From Telopea speciosissima (Eukaryota > Streptophyta > Magnoliopsida > Proteales > Proteaceae), in assembly GCF_018873765.1 (NCBI RefSeq), contig NC_057916.1, positions 33,455,501 to 33,519,500 of the forward strand: DNA of 64,000 nucleotides, in the 5' to 3' direction. The notes under the pieces are model-generated. The model had not been told where the DNA came from. It searched no databases and saw only the letters and a list, made by a program, of their open reading frames with translations. Both the position numbers and the translations under genes were made by a program. Shown in pieces: positions 35,706 through 48,132 of this stretch. The number at the start of each line of letters is the position of its first letter. Within the stretch, counting starts at the first letter, position 1.

Positions 35706-35822
35706 AATAGATTAAAAAAAAAGAAAAAAAAAAAGAAGGGGGTCAATACAAATCTCTAAGGCATCAACCCTTCTTAACTGCCCAACATTTTGCACTAGGT
35801 CTCGAAGAGGGGTGAATACAAG

Positions 35823-36265
35823 CAACAACAACATACAACAAAGACCAACTAAATGGGGTCAAGTGCATGGATCTTTGATCTCCAATCAGCTCTATTTGAG
35901 GTCATACTCGGAGCAAGGTCTAAGTTAAGCATGTCTTTCTTCATCACTTTGGTTATCTAGGTATGCCCTTAGTTCTTTTAGTTCCCTCAATTAGGACTAT
36001 GTCGCTCCTCCGGACTGGAACCATAGAAGGTCTCTGTTGGATATGGTCATACCGTCTCAAACGATTCTCTCTAAGTTCATAATGAATTGAGGCTACTCCC
36101 AACCCAACTCTAATATAACCATTCCTTATTTTATCCTTCCTAGTTTTTTCACTCATCCATCTCAACATCTTCATTTCTATCACACCAAGTTTATATATGT
36201 GGCACTTCTTCACATCCCAGCATTTCGATCCGTACATCATAGTTGATTTAATTAATGACAATCCT
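35823..36265 (-). mobile_element. LINE 3' fragment, same family as at 13228
   Basis: A minus-strand frame at 36261-35953 gives YGSKCWDVKKCHIYKLGVIE, then KMLRWMSEKTRKDKIRNGYI and ENRLRRYDHIQQRPSMVPVR, the C-terminal end of an RTE-like reverse transcriptase. It ends downstream in GACCCCATTTAGTTGG and a (TTG)n-like tail (AGCAACAACAAC on the plus strand at 35822-35833). 5'-truncated. Its best open frame is longer than those of the 13 kb copy. Confidence 0.8.
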
Positions 36266-36809
36266 ATAAAATTTCATAGAGGATTCAAATCCTTACCAAC
36301 CTAAAAAACATTCATAGAAACTCATAAATCCTCCTCCCTCCCCTGATTATTTTTCTTGTTATTAAATAAAATAAATAAATTCTCATATTTATCGTCTCTC
36401 TCTCTCTCCATTGTCCATATTCATTTTTGTATTTCATCTCACAAGAGAGAGCACGTTGCTCACTTGACCCCTCCACGTATATGAAAATAATAACCTCTCT
36501 AAGCTTCCCAGCATTGTCCTCTTACAAGTGTGAATTTCACAACGTACTCAACAAAACGCAAAAGCAAGTAGGTACCCCTCGTTAATTTTTTGGGTTTGGC
36601 GATTAGCCCATTACCATTAAATTTAGTAGGGCTAGCTAGCTGTTCTTTGTCGAGTAGTAGTAATAGATCTCACGTCCATGTTGAAAGAAAGAAAGGTTTT
36701 ATGATTTGGGTTTGACGAGAATTTCTTCTTCTTTTGATTTGACTGATCCCTCCTTGTATGCTGGAAAAAGTGGAATAACAAAACTTTAACGGATTTGGCT
36801 CTTGTCATG

Positions 36810-36972
36810 CAGCGGCGGGAACTGGAGTATCCAGCCCATGGAAACCATCCAAAAACAGGGGGTAGGGTGGTCATTTCATTTGTGGGATTCAGGTGGGACC
36901 CATTTGTAAAATGATCATCCTACCCCTATTTTTACTGTCGTTTAATTGGATTAGACACCCAGCTCCCGCCAC
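36810..36972. mobile_element. Foldback MITE, type C
   Basis: CAGCGGCGGGAACTGGAGTA at the left pairs with GACACCCAGCTCCCGCCACTG at the right (first 20 bases compared). Inner arms GGGGGTAGGGTGGTCATTT and AAATGATCATCCTACCCC also pair, as do TGGGA and TCCCA-like words around the centre. About 163 bp, non-coding. Its inner arms resemble family A and the element at 29850 in carrying a GGTCATTT core. Confidence 0.75.
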
Positions 36973-37484
36973 TGTACGATAGAAGCCAAATCGAACTTCC
37001 ACTTCAACGCAGAGTGGGTGATTACTTGGTGGAAAAAAAATTCTCAAAGTCTCTCTACGTACGTAACTTTTTTTTTTTTGTTTTTTTAACTGTCTAAGGA
37101 GGTCTCGTGATCTGATCATGATCATGGGCTCCCAATACCAAACTTTCCTTCTTCCAACCCTTTTTTGGTATTCTGTAGAGTGCTCTGTTTTCTTTTCTCC
37201 CACTATCCTATTCTATTCTATTAGACAGAATGTGATGATCACAAATAAGAAGTATTCCAAATTTTCGTACTATTCCCATAACTTTCTTTCCATTGGCCAG
37301 AGACAATGCCAGACTTCTTCATAGAATTGTTCAGGGAGAGATGAAAGCTTTTTTACTGTTTAATAAGGATAATACGAATCCTGTGGTTCTACTGTTGGAC
37401 AAGTGTGTATCCATTAAACCCGATTCGATTTGGTTCAACCTACTTCACCTTTGTATTGAACATTTATACATTTTAGTTTAATAT

Positions 37485-39030
37485 TGTTACATGCGATATA
37501 AACTTTTTGAGCATTATGTGTCCGTAAGTTATACTTAAAATGGTAGTCACGACTAGGGTTTGGGCTGGACACCCTTATCATATGGTTGTCGCATTGGGTA
37601 TGCCTAGACATGTGATGTCAGGGTACGAATGCGAGTGCTCACATGTTTGATGTGTGCATTGGCGAAGAATCTACTTTATCGATTCCCTCATGTATTACTG
37701 TCAGATGTAGGAAGGGATAGACATATGTCACCGACACCCTGTATCTGAGGGAACCTTGTCACTGCAAAGTGTGATCGCATTCTTTGGTTCATCAATGACT
37801 GAGACTCAAGCGAGTCAAAGCCGGTGTTCTGGGAATGCGTGAACACTTTGTGAGTGAAGGAGTTATCCAACACGGTCACCACTGCCCGATTGGGGAACAC
37901 CAAGATAGACACTATCTGTGCATGGTCGGATCAGAATCTGGATCCAGTACCATTTTGGAAATGGTTTTGCAAAATTTATTTTACATAAAATGACACATTA
38001 TTTATAGTTATTTCAAATAAAATGTTTTATCTAGTTTTGCGGGACCCGATCGGATGCACAGACGCTCTTATATGGACATGTACTATGGATTGGGGTTTGG
38101 CAGTACATGTGTACATGTCCTAGATTCCATAATGATGGTGTTGATTAGTGGGGGGGGGGGTTGTATATGATAAATTGTTATCATATAGAGAGTTATTTGG
38201 AATTTACTAATTTAATTGGCTCTTTATTTAATTAATGGATTTGGTGCTAATTGTAATTATCCATTAATAATTAAATAAAGAATCTAATTAATACTTTCCC
38301 TATTAGATTATGCTTCTTCACCTGTGTAGCACTTTGAGTTTAAACAGAACTGCCAGACTGAGAGAGAGAGAGTCAGACTCTCACTAGGGCTCTATTAAAT
38401 CTATCTAGGATTTAATTAAACCCTATTATTATAAATAGGGGACCAAGAAGAGGGAGCTCTCCACGTTTTTGGAGCAGACACTCTCTCTCCTGCGTTTTTG
38501 GTTTCTCTCTCTCCCTCTTGTGATCTCTCTTCTTCTTCTTGCTTCTCTCACCTGTGTTTGAGAGTTAGGGTTTGTGAAACCCTAGATCTGTGCTGAAGAG
38601 TTTGAAGGCATCTGGGATTGGCGTGTAGAACCTTGGTAGCACCATTGGAGGTTCAGATCTGTTTGATTGGAGCGCTCACTGGAGGAAGAACCACTGTCTA
38701 TTGGAGGAGCAACACTTGAGGCTCACCAGGTTATCAGTTCTTTATTAATTCATTCTGTTCATTGATTATTAATATTTATGGGATGCGAAAGAAACTCGAA
38801 TCGATTAATTTTCGCTGCGCATTCGAGTATGGGATGGATCCCTCTTGCCATGTGATGGACTAGAGACGAATTTCTCCGTTCCTATTGTGATAATTAATTT
38901 TATGGGACGCAATAGGGAAGGAGAAACCCTAATAGAGATGCACCAGGATTCCCATGGGAAACCATGGGACACCCTAAAATTAAAATGGGACACCATGGGA
39001 TAACCCAGGATGTGCAATACCCTAATTGAT
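37485..39030 (+). mobile_element. LTR-like fossil stretch
   Basis: Features that recall a long LTR: TATTATAAATAGGGGACC (TATA box) at about 38423, a pyrimidine-rich leader at 38470-38560, and GAAACCCTAGATCTGTGC after it, with TGTTACATGCGATATAAAC as a possible left end. No coding region, primer site or partner LTR was identified, so this may be a solo or partial LTR. A host promoter with leader is the alternative, but no host gene follows. Confidence 0.35.
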
Positions 39031-41207
39031 TTATAATTGATTTTCCTACGGAACCATGGTTTGATCCCTGGACCGTTGTTTGACCAACATCTACTTCTAC
39101 TGAGGCCTGTCTGCTTGCTTCTCTAAAAGTCTAAACAAAAAAACAACCGAAACCTTAAAAACAGAAGAAGGGAGAGAGACTGTTCCCCTATTCCTATTCC
39201 TATTTTACTAATTACAATACTATTCTGAGGATCACCACACACCCCGATGCATGTTTGTCCGATTCCAATCCGTGTCAACCGATCCGACCGATCTGACACT
39301 GATCATTAAAACGCTGCTGTGACTGCCATGGAGTTTCCCCGGTCCAGGGCTCCAAGAGGTCCCAGCTAACTGCATGGATTGGATTGGACCGCTTTTCTCT
39401 CTCTCTTTCTTGCCTATTTTAACTTATAGAGACCTTTTAAGTGAGTTTATGGTGAAGTGCATAAGGAGAGTTTTGGGCAGAGGTTTCCTTCTTCTGCTCT
39501 TTCTGTTTTTTCCTTCACTAACGTGAATAGGGACGGAGTGTAGGGTTTGGAGTTGGGACGTCTCTCTCACTTCTTCCCTTGGCGACACATTCCTGTCCTC
39601 TTTTGTGCGTGTTCTCTAGAAGTCTTATTAAATTCATTATTTTCTTCCACTATTGTAATCATTGATTATGTTTGCAAGAATAAGATTGCATGATTATGGT
39701 TTCATCTCCACGGCCAAACCATGGTCACTTCAAACCTCATTCACCGCTCCCTCCCTTGAACCATTCGTTTCATTATTTTGTGCAATTGTATGATGCAAGC
39801 ACTTCTCATTGATTGAATCGTGATTGTTTGGAATTGGAAAAGTGCTCTATAGGACCTAAATTAGGATTTAATTCCTCTTCGAGTGGATTAATTAGTTCGA
39901 CATAGAGACAATTGAAAAATTCACTGTTGTTATAGTATTGTTTTGCCCATTCATATGATCGATGTTCAACTCCAACAGTCGGAGATGGAGATGATGACAG
40001 TTTTTTAAACTGCCAAGATGATCTCAATGTTGCACCACGTGTTTCCCATAATACTTATCCATGTATATATGGGTTCTCAACCCATGTCTTATCATACTGG
40101 TAATCGCAAATCTGTCTGCAAACTGATGACAAGAACTGATAATCTGCATCAACCGTAGTGCAAACTGAAGACATTCAGTTTTTATCTTCATACTCTTTTG
40201 CGTGTAATTTTAACTTTGTTCCAAGGGAGATTAACAGTGTGACTGTTCCTTAACTAAAATGATTCTATCAAAGTGACATGTACGACAGTTTGACCCAATT
40301 TCATTCCATGAATTCTGGAAATGGGTTTTTCTCGTTCCATGATCAAGTTTTACATGTTGATTATGAATAAAATATTTTTTTACCAAAAATACAAATTTAT
40401 GGTGAAGGGTGATCTTATATTCTTGTATGAAATTGAAGATGTTAATGAGTGAGTTAAGGCTGAAAAGAAAGAAAAATGGAAATGATGGGGTTTGGGGACT
40501 ATTTAAACCCCACCGTTGAGTAGTGTTGACAAGTGAGGATTGTGATCATGACTCATGAATGAATTCATGACGAATAGAAGCAATGCATACGTTATCCATC
40601 CAAACTCACCCTTTCTGGCCTCTCTTCGAAGGATCAGATCAAATCAAATCCTTGGTGACCGTTCAAGATTCGTTTAATACTTCAACCAGAGTACTAGACC
40701 ATTTGGGTTTCGCTAGCTAGCGTGGATCACCTTAGGGCTTAGGCACACAACCGATTTAAATTACGATTCTGAGTCCCTATCGATTTCAATCCAATCTGGG
40801 ATCGGACTCGGCTTGAATCGGTTTAAAAACACCCCTGATCAGTCCTCAGATATAAAAACTGAGAGATTCTAGGGTTTTGGATAAAGAATTGACAGTGTCG
40901 AATCGAGTAGAATTGGGATCAGTTATGATCGATTCCAATCCAAATCGGCTAATTCAGTGATCTGATTCCGATTTTTTTAAATGAGAGTGATGTGGTCTGA
41001 CCGTTGAATAAATTAGGTAATGACTTGAATAGATCACAGGTTCAGTTTTAGTTTCAAATTCAGTCATGGACTCTACTAGATGTCAATGCACCCTTACTAT
41101 AGTCATGTACTCCCATTTGATTGTTTCAGATTTTTCAATTTTTTGTTTTGTTAATTGAGAAACCTAAATTGATCTAAAATTTGGTGTGTTATAAGCAGAC
41201 TTTGTGG
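39031..41207. other. Gene-free intergenic stretch
   Basis: No gene or clear repeat boundary recognised. 40740-40980 has GATTCCAATCCAAATCGG and similar words that recur in plant repeats. Confidence 0.4.
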
Positions 41208-41354
41208 ACCTTAGCACAACGGTAAGGTTGCTTCATCACGACGCTTCAAATCGAAAAATAACCTCTCCATGAAGTAGGGGCTAAAGCTGCGTACATTTTG
41301 ACCCTCCCTAGACCCCGCATCAACAGGAGCCTCATGCACCAGGTATGGCCTTTT
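41208..41354 (+). mobile_element. Au-like SINE
   Basis: TTAGCACAACGGTAAGGTTG is a box A region typical of Au SINEs, followed by GGCTAAAGCTGCGTACATTT, GACCCTCCCTAGACCCCGCA and GGAGCCTCATGCACCAGGTA, in the usual Au order. The box B region is poorly preserved. About 147 bp. A second copy lies at 62324-62486 on the other strand. Confidence 0.8.
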
Positions 41355-41512
41355 AACCTACCATGTAAATTTATCTTTTTTGTGCAAAAACTTGTAGCAC
41401 TATTAAGTTTACAATATCATTGAAGGCTGACTATCTTAATGATGTCATTTTTATTTGCCTCACCAATTAATTTGATTGTGATCAACTGCTTGCTCAATTG
41501 GTTGGTGGCTTG

Positions 41513-42000
41513 TGTTATGACACAGGAAGATTTCAAATCGATCCATGGTCATCAAGACCATGGAACCGTGGTACAAAGAGGAACCACGATTCAAAATGAG
41601 CCAGTGCTGACTCAGGGCTTATCCTCTCCCAATGCTCAGCTTACACACAAAACACATGCCAATTTCTTAAATGGAAATAATTCAAAATACCAAGGAAAGA
41701 GAGCAGATATGTCTCCTATGTCTCCCCCTAATTATCAACTCTACAATCAAAGATTTTATTCTCACCAAAATCAAGGATTTCATTCAAATCCTATTCCTAA
41801 AATAAATCCATCGGTTATGGAAAGAATGGATTTAAATATTGTGAGGAGAAGTGAAGAAAGGTAAGTGAATACATGCTTCTCTCAAGTAGAGAATCCTTGG
41901 ACGTAGGTGATTCACCACCGAACCAAGTAAATCCTTGTGTTCGGCCTTCTTCTTCTTGTCGCTCAACCTTTCTTCTTGTCTTCTCCAAATCATAATATGG
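41513..42000 (+). repeat. 5' LTR of the copia fossil
   Basis: Starts TGTTATGACACAG. Its right boundary is near 42000, where gag-like sequence begins almost directly. A 141-codon open frame across it is LTR sequence and not a gene. Confidence 0.8.
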
Positions 42001-45000
42001 CATCAGAAGCTCAGGCCGATAAGGGACCTTTTCCCACCCTCACCACCCTCAACAATCTTATGACCATCAAACTTTTTGATTCAAACTACATGCTGTGGAA
42101 GTCCCAAGTTGAACCGCTGCTCACCAGCCTCGATCTCTTCTCCTGCATATACTACATGGAAACACCAAGACACCATGCTGGTTTGTTGGCTCATTGCAAC
42201 CCTGACTGAGCCTGTTCATTCCCAAGTTGTGCGGTGCAAAACCTCCAATGAAATCTGGACTACATTGGCTGCCCTCTATTCCTCTGCTTCCACAGCTCAA
42301 ATCATTCAACTATGGTACCAGCTCCGCCAAACCAAGCGCGGTAACTCAACCATTCATCAATATCTCCTTACTGTCAAGAGAATCACAGATCAATTCGTAG
42401 CGTATGGTAAGCCTCTAACCGATGAGGAACTGTGTTTACAAGTTTTTGAAGGCCTAGGCCCTGCTTATCAAGGGTTTGTGACTGCAATCACAACCCAAAG
42501 AACTCCATTGCAATACAATGATCTTCGTGGCATGTTGCTTACTCAAGAGATTCATCTCAAAGATGATGAGACTCTGCCCAATTTATTTGCTCCAAAGGCA
42601 AATTATGTCACCAATAAGAACACCCGTGGTGGTCGTTCCAATTATCCTACTGCCAATCGTGGTGGCAGAAATGGAGGACGAGGACGGTATCAAGGTGGTC
42701 GTTATCCACCTAACCGAAACCCATCGAATAATTTTGGGGGTCAAAATTCTGGATCTCATTCCCAAGCTAAGGATCGTGGTACAAATACACCACCTGTTGA
42801 ATGTCAAATTTGCAACAAATTCGGGCATTGAGCCCTCGAATGCTACAATCGTTACAATCAAGCTTATTCACAGTCCTATAACTCTCCATCAAGTGCAAAC
42901 TATGCTGACTATACCCCTGGACAGCAGCTTGATAATGTGTGGTATCCGGATTCTGGCGCATCAAATCACATAACTGCGGATCTGGAGAATCTTCACATAG
43001 CAGCCCCTTACAAGGGCACTGAGCAGGTTCAAATTGGCGATGGATCAAGTTTGTCCATTCACCATGCACACTGGCTCTTCCTTCCTTACTGATTCAAAAA
43101 GCAATAATTTCAAGTTTAAGGATATTTTGCATGTCCCAATGATCTCAAAAAATTTGTTGTCTATGTCTCAATTTACTAAAGACAACAATGTTCTATTTGA
43201 ATTTCACCCATCTTGTGTGTATGTGAAGGATCGGCGAACAGGAAAATGTCTGCTGCAGGGCCAAACTAGGGATGGCCTTTACCAAATAGTTTTGAATAAA
43301 AATGCACAAAATAAAGGACCGTCTGCACATCTTGGAGAACGGGCGTCAATAAATCAATGGCACCATAGAATGGGTCATCCAGCTCTTAGGATTGTTCGTT
43401 ATGTTTTAAATAAATTTCAACTACCTATTACTTCTGATACGGATCATGTGATTTGCGATGCTTGTCAATAGGGCAAAAGTCATAAACTGCCTTTTTCCCC
43501 ATCCCCTACAGTTTCTACTGCACCACTTGAATTAATTTACTCGGATTTGTGGGGGCATTCACCAATTACTTCATTAGAGGGGCATCGATATTATATTAGC
43601 TTTGTTGATAATTTTAGTAAATACATTTGGTTATATCCACTTACTTTGAAATCTGAAGCTCTAATTGTTTTTCAGAAATTCAAAACTCTAGTGGAGACCA
43701 TGTTTAACTGAAAAAAAAAAGATTTTACAGTGATTGGGGCTATGAATTCCGGTCAATATCCAAATACCTAACTGAAATGGAAATAGAGCATCGGCTTTCA
43801 TGCCCTCACACCCATGAACAAAATGGGGTCGTGGAAAGAAGGCATAGACATATTGTAGAGACGGGTCTATCCCTAATGGCACATAGTTCAGTTCCACGAC
43901 ATTTTTGGCCCTATGCATTCTCTACTACAATCTTTCTCATAAACAAAATGCCAACACCCGTTTTGAAAAATTAGTCACCCTTATTCCAATTGCATGGAAT
44001 CCATCCTCAATATGATACCATGAGAACATTTGGGTGTGGTTGTTACCCGCTATTAAGGCCTTACAACCACAACAAATTGGAGTCTAGGTTTGTTATGCAT
44101 GTTTTCCTTGGCTACAACAATCGCCATCGCGGTTATATTTGCTATGATCAAAGGAGAAACCAGTCTCTCATCTCTCGTCATGTTGTGTTTGATGAAACCA
44201 AGTTCCCATTTGAAAGTTCTCTACATTCACCTCCAACAACAACCACCCCATCCATTTTGGGACCCCCTCCCATCATACAATGGATGCCTCAACATCAACC
44301 ATCCAACCAATACCCTTCTGGTTCCACACCTTCATCGGTTATACCACCATCTCCAGCTCAATCCCCTACCTCCACTCCAACCTCTACACCATCCATTGAT
44401 CTATATGTTGAGCTACCACCCCCATCCCCACCTACAGAAAATCAAGTTTCTCACCACATACCTACTGGGCAAGCACCGCTCCCTGCACCTCAACACCCAA
44501 TGGTAACTCGAACCAAAGATGGCACCATTAGACTAAAGGTTTTCTTTGCAACTCAAAGTTCTGCAGATCCACATCTTGAACCAACCAGCTTTGGGGCTGC
44601 CAATAAGATCCCACACTGGCGTGAAGCTATGGCCAATGAATTTAATGCGTTAATGCACAATGGAACTTGAATGCTTGTGCCCCCTCGCAGTGATATGAAT
44701 GTGGTCAGTTGCAAATGGGTTTTTCGCACAAAAAGAAAGGCCGATGGGTCACTTGACAGGTACAAGGCCCATTTGGTAGCAAAAGGATATAATCAACAAG
44801 AGGGGATTGACTACAATGAATCATTTAGTCCTGTCATCAAACCAACAACAATTTGGTTGGTCCTTGCCATCGCTACTTCCAAGGGATGGCCAATAAGGCA
44901 ACTAGATGTGCAAAATGCCTTTTTGCATGGTGATCTAAAAGAGGATGTATATATGAAGCAGCCGCCCGGTTTTATTGACCCCTCTTATCCAACCCATGTC

Positions 45001-46121
45001 TGCAAACTGCACAAGTCCTTGTATGGCTTGAAACAAGCCCCGAGAACATGGTTTGACAAGCTAAGTTCCTTTCTTTTGGAAAATGGATTCCGAGCTTCAA
45101 AAACAGACACCTCTCTCTTCATCTCAATACAGCCAATGGGAATCATATATCTCTTGGTTTATGTGGATGGCATCATCCTCACTGGGACAAGTGATGACTT
45201 TCTCCAACAATTTCTGCACAAAGTCGGTATGGCTTTTGCAATCAAAGACTTGGGGAGACTCAATTACTTTTTGGGAATCAACGTTGAATGGATGACTGAT
45301 GGAATAGTCTTGTGTCAAGAGCAATACATTTACAACCTTCTCCACCGTACAAAGATGTTAGACTGTAAGTTTGTTTCTACACCAGCAGCCACTTCAACCA
45401 TTCTTAGTCAATATGGTGGAGAACCAATGTCGGATCCTACACAATATAGAAGTGTAGTGGGAGCACTACAATATGCCACTCTCACAAGACCAGATATTCA
45501 ATATGCTGTCAACAGGGTTTGTCAATACATGCATAACCCCAGCACAACACATTGGATGGCTGTCAAGCGGATTTTGAGATATCTCAAATCAACAATTTCC
45601 CATGGAATTAAAATTCACAGAAATGCAAAGATTGAACTATCAGCATTTTCTGACGCTGATTGGGCAGGGAGTCTAGATGACAGAAAATCAACTGGTGGAT
45701 ATGCAATATTCCTTGGTAACAACATCATCTCTTGGAGCTCCAAGAAACAATCAACAGTTGCAAGATCCAGTACGGAGGCTGAATACAAGGCACTAGCAAA
45801 TGCCACTGCAGAAGTAACATGGCTCCAATCGTTACTCAAAGAACTGCAAGTGTATTTACCACATACCCCTACTCTATGGTGTGACAACATCGGGGCAACT
45901 TATCTAACTGCCAACCCGGTCTTTCATGCAAGGACAAAGCATGTGGAAATTGATTTTCACTTTGTTCGAGACAAAGTTGCTAAAAGAGATCTAACTGTCC
46001 GGTACATATCCACCAAAGATCAACTGGCTGATGTGTTTACCAAACCTCTATCCTCTCAACGGTTTGCGGCCATCATAAGCAATCTCAAAGTGGTCTCCAA
46101 CCCCATGAGCTTGAGGGGGAG

Positions 46122-46632
46122 TGTTATGACACAAGAAGATTTCAAATCGGTCCATGGTCATCAAGACCATGGAACCGTGGTACAAAGAGGAACCACGATT
46201 CAAAATGAGCCAGTGTTGACTCAGGGCTTATCCTCTCCCAATGCTTAGCTTACACACAAAACACATGCCAATTTCCTAAATGGAAATAATTCAAAATACC
46301 AAGGAAAGAGAGCAGATATGTCTCCTATGTCTCCCCCTAATTATCAGCTCTACAATCAAAAATTTTATTCTCACCAAATCAAGGATTTCATTCAAATCCT
46401 ATTCCTAAAATAAATCCATCGGTTATGGAAAGAATGGATTTAAATATTGTAAGGAGAAGTGAAGAAAGGTAAGTGAATACATTCTTCTCTCAAGTAGAGA
46501 ATCCTTGGCCGTAGGCGATTCACCACCGAACCAAGTAAATCCTTGTGTCCTTCTTCTCCTTGTCTCTCAACCTTTCTTCTTGTCTTCTCCAAATCATAAT
46601 ATGGTATCATAACAGCTTCCTGTGTCATAATA
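46122..46632 (+). repeat. 3' LTR of the copia fossil
   Basis: Starts TGTTATGACACAA just after the purine tract. It ends either at CATAACA (46613) or at GTGTCATAATA (46632). The second end is adjacent to GCTTG, which matches the left flank, so I prefer it. Confidence 0.8.
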
Positions 46633-46826
46633 GCTTGCCAGTATAGTGCTTGTCCATAGGAGGTCACAGGATCAATTCTACTTAAACTTTTTTGCCATAA
46701 GTCACCCCTCCCTTGTACCCTCCTCCTCCCACTCCCACAACCTTTTAGTTGTAGTTAAAGTCATATTGGACAGTTAGATATGATTGACTAAAAAAATTTT
46801 AATTTGACTTTCTCAATACAAGTTTA

Positions 46827-47076
46827 GGTTATGTTTGTTATGCATTTTTATTCTGAAAATGTGTATTCTCATTCTTAAACGCAGAATGCATTCTTAATTG
46901 AGAATACGAACATTGTTTGGATACATGTATGGTTAAAATGTATTCTTAATTTATTTCAAAATACATAAGCATTTCATCGAACACATCATAGACTTTTACC
47001 AAATCTTGAAAATAAAGAACAAAACACAAAAGAAGCTTGCAGTTATTATAAAAGACTAGTTGGTGTATATTCAAAC

Positions 47077-47118
<42 letters not shown>

Positions 47119-47350
47119 TAAACGACCTCAACCCCCCTTAATGATATACTCTTCAACTTGGGAAACTCCAACAAGTCGACAATCGATGCTTATTTTCAGA
47201 AACATCCATTAACATTGAAATGAGCCTCATCCTTGGACCCAGTCTAGGATTTGAGAATAGAAATTTATACCAAATATATATATATTTTTTAATTTTAGAA
47301 TGTGTTCTTCATTTTTTTTTTGGGTGGTAAAATGCATATCAAACACAGCC
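46827..47350. mobile_element. Tourist-like (PIF/Harbinger) MITE
   Basis: Left end GGTTATGTTTGTTATGCATT and right end, reversed, GGCTGTGTTTGATATGCATT are terminal inverted repeats of about 25 bp. Flanking TTA at 46824-46826 and 47351-47353 is the 3-bp target duplication expected of PIF/Harbinger elements. The 524-bp body is non-coding and holds a GA microsatellite at about 47080-47116. Confidence 0.8.
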
Positions 47351-47353
47351 TTA

Positions 47354-47814
47354 GATTGACATATTTGTAGATTTTATGCATAAATAGACAGGGCTAGTTT
47401 TCCTCAAGCCATGGTTGTCTCTTCACGGATGAGCGTAACTGCAGTAGGATAGATGTTAGGGAATAATGAGGGTATCCCTACAACCGTGGCTTCACCCACA
47501 TGTTATTTGCATCTCCCAGCTCATCCAATTTTCGGACGCATGATAAAGAGGCCCACATATTGGTGACCTAACCAGATTTGAACCAAGCCATTTTGATCCT
47601 TAAAAATAAAAACTCGATCTATAGCTATCTTAGTTGGTTTTTTTAATCCTTAATCACTTTACAATATTAACAAAATCTTTTTGATGCTCCAAACAAAAGA
47701 AAAATCCTTTTGATGGGTTTCTATCAAATGGTCCCATACTATAGAAAAATACTACATAAAGGTGCTCAAGTGAGTTGCAAATTGACTTCAAATCATCCCT
47801 TAAAAAAGTTAGCT
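47354..47814. other. Gene-free spacer
   Basis: Between the Tourist-like MITE and a family A MITE. Nothing recognised. Confidence 0.4.
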
Positions 47815-47981
47815 AGGGAGAAAGACGTCACCCTTGCATCAAGACACAGGGTCACACGTAATGATCGTCGCATCCTCTAAAAATATGAAAATGATCAGAG
47901 GTGTGGTAGTCATTTTGCACACCCCTATGTCTGGTTGCAGAGGTGGTGTGTGATGTGCGATCGGGTGGCATTCTCTTTCTT
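47815..47981. mobile_element. Foldback MITE, family A copy 5
   Basis: AGGGAGAAAGACGTCACCC at the left and GGGTGGCATTCTCTTTCT at the right are inverted repeats. Arms continue TGCATCAAGACACAGG with CCTATGTCTGGTTGCA and GTCACACGTAATGATCG with GGTAGTCATTTTGCAC-like sequence. 167 bp, the shortest copy. Confidence 0.75.
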
Positions 47982-48100
47982 AAAAAATTTAAAAGCTTTT
48001 CCCACATGGCCATTACTACACGTAATTAAATGAAAAAAAATATCTTTATTATTATTATTTTTTTATGAAAGTGTAATCACACAAACCACACACCAATTCT

Positions 48101-48132
48101 CCCCCCCCCCCCCCAAAAAAAAAAAAAAAAAA
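48101..48132. repeat. C14-A18 homopolymer junction
   Basis: About 14 C followed by about 18 A, which is T18-G14 on the minus strand, the mirror of the T/G junctions listed elsewhere. Confidence 0.85.

Larger units (their letters stand above)
41513..46632 (+). mobile_element. Ty1/copia retrotransposon fossil, near full length
   Basis: About 5.1 kb, flanked by a 5-bp target duplication GCTTG (41508-41512 and 46633-46637). The LTRs are about 0.5 kb. In order: 5' LTR, gag with a CCHC zinc knuckle, protease, integrase, reverse transcriptase, RNase H, a purine tract TTGAGGGGGAG and 3' LTR. Order and sequence fit copia, probably the Ale/Retrofit lineage. It is broken, with roughly half a dozen breaks across gag-pol. 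The two LTRs differ by about 3% by eye, which would mean roughly one to two million years at commonly used plant rates. Confidence 0.95.
41470..46735 (+). mobile_element. tRNA-like repeat split by the copia insertion
   Basis: Left part (about 41470-41512) ends TGCTCAATTGGTTGGTGGCTTG. Right part (46633-46735) begins GCTTGCCAGTATAGTGC and contains GGTCACAGGATCAATTCT. Without the copia element and one GCTTG the sequence reads on as box A-like TTGCTCAATTGG, then box B-like GGATCAATTCT. This suggests a pol III-type SINE that was the insertion target. Only one copy is seen, so its family is unknown. Confidence 0.4.

Noticed and set aside
41439-41864. 141-codon frame
   Set aside because: It overlaps the copia LTR and the same peptide appears at the end of the 3' LTR frame, so it is repeat sequence.
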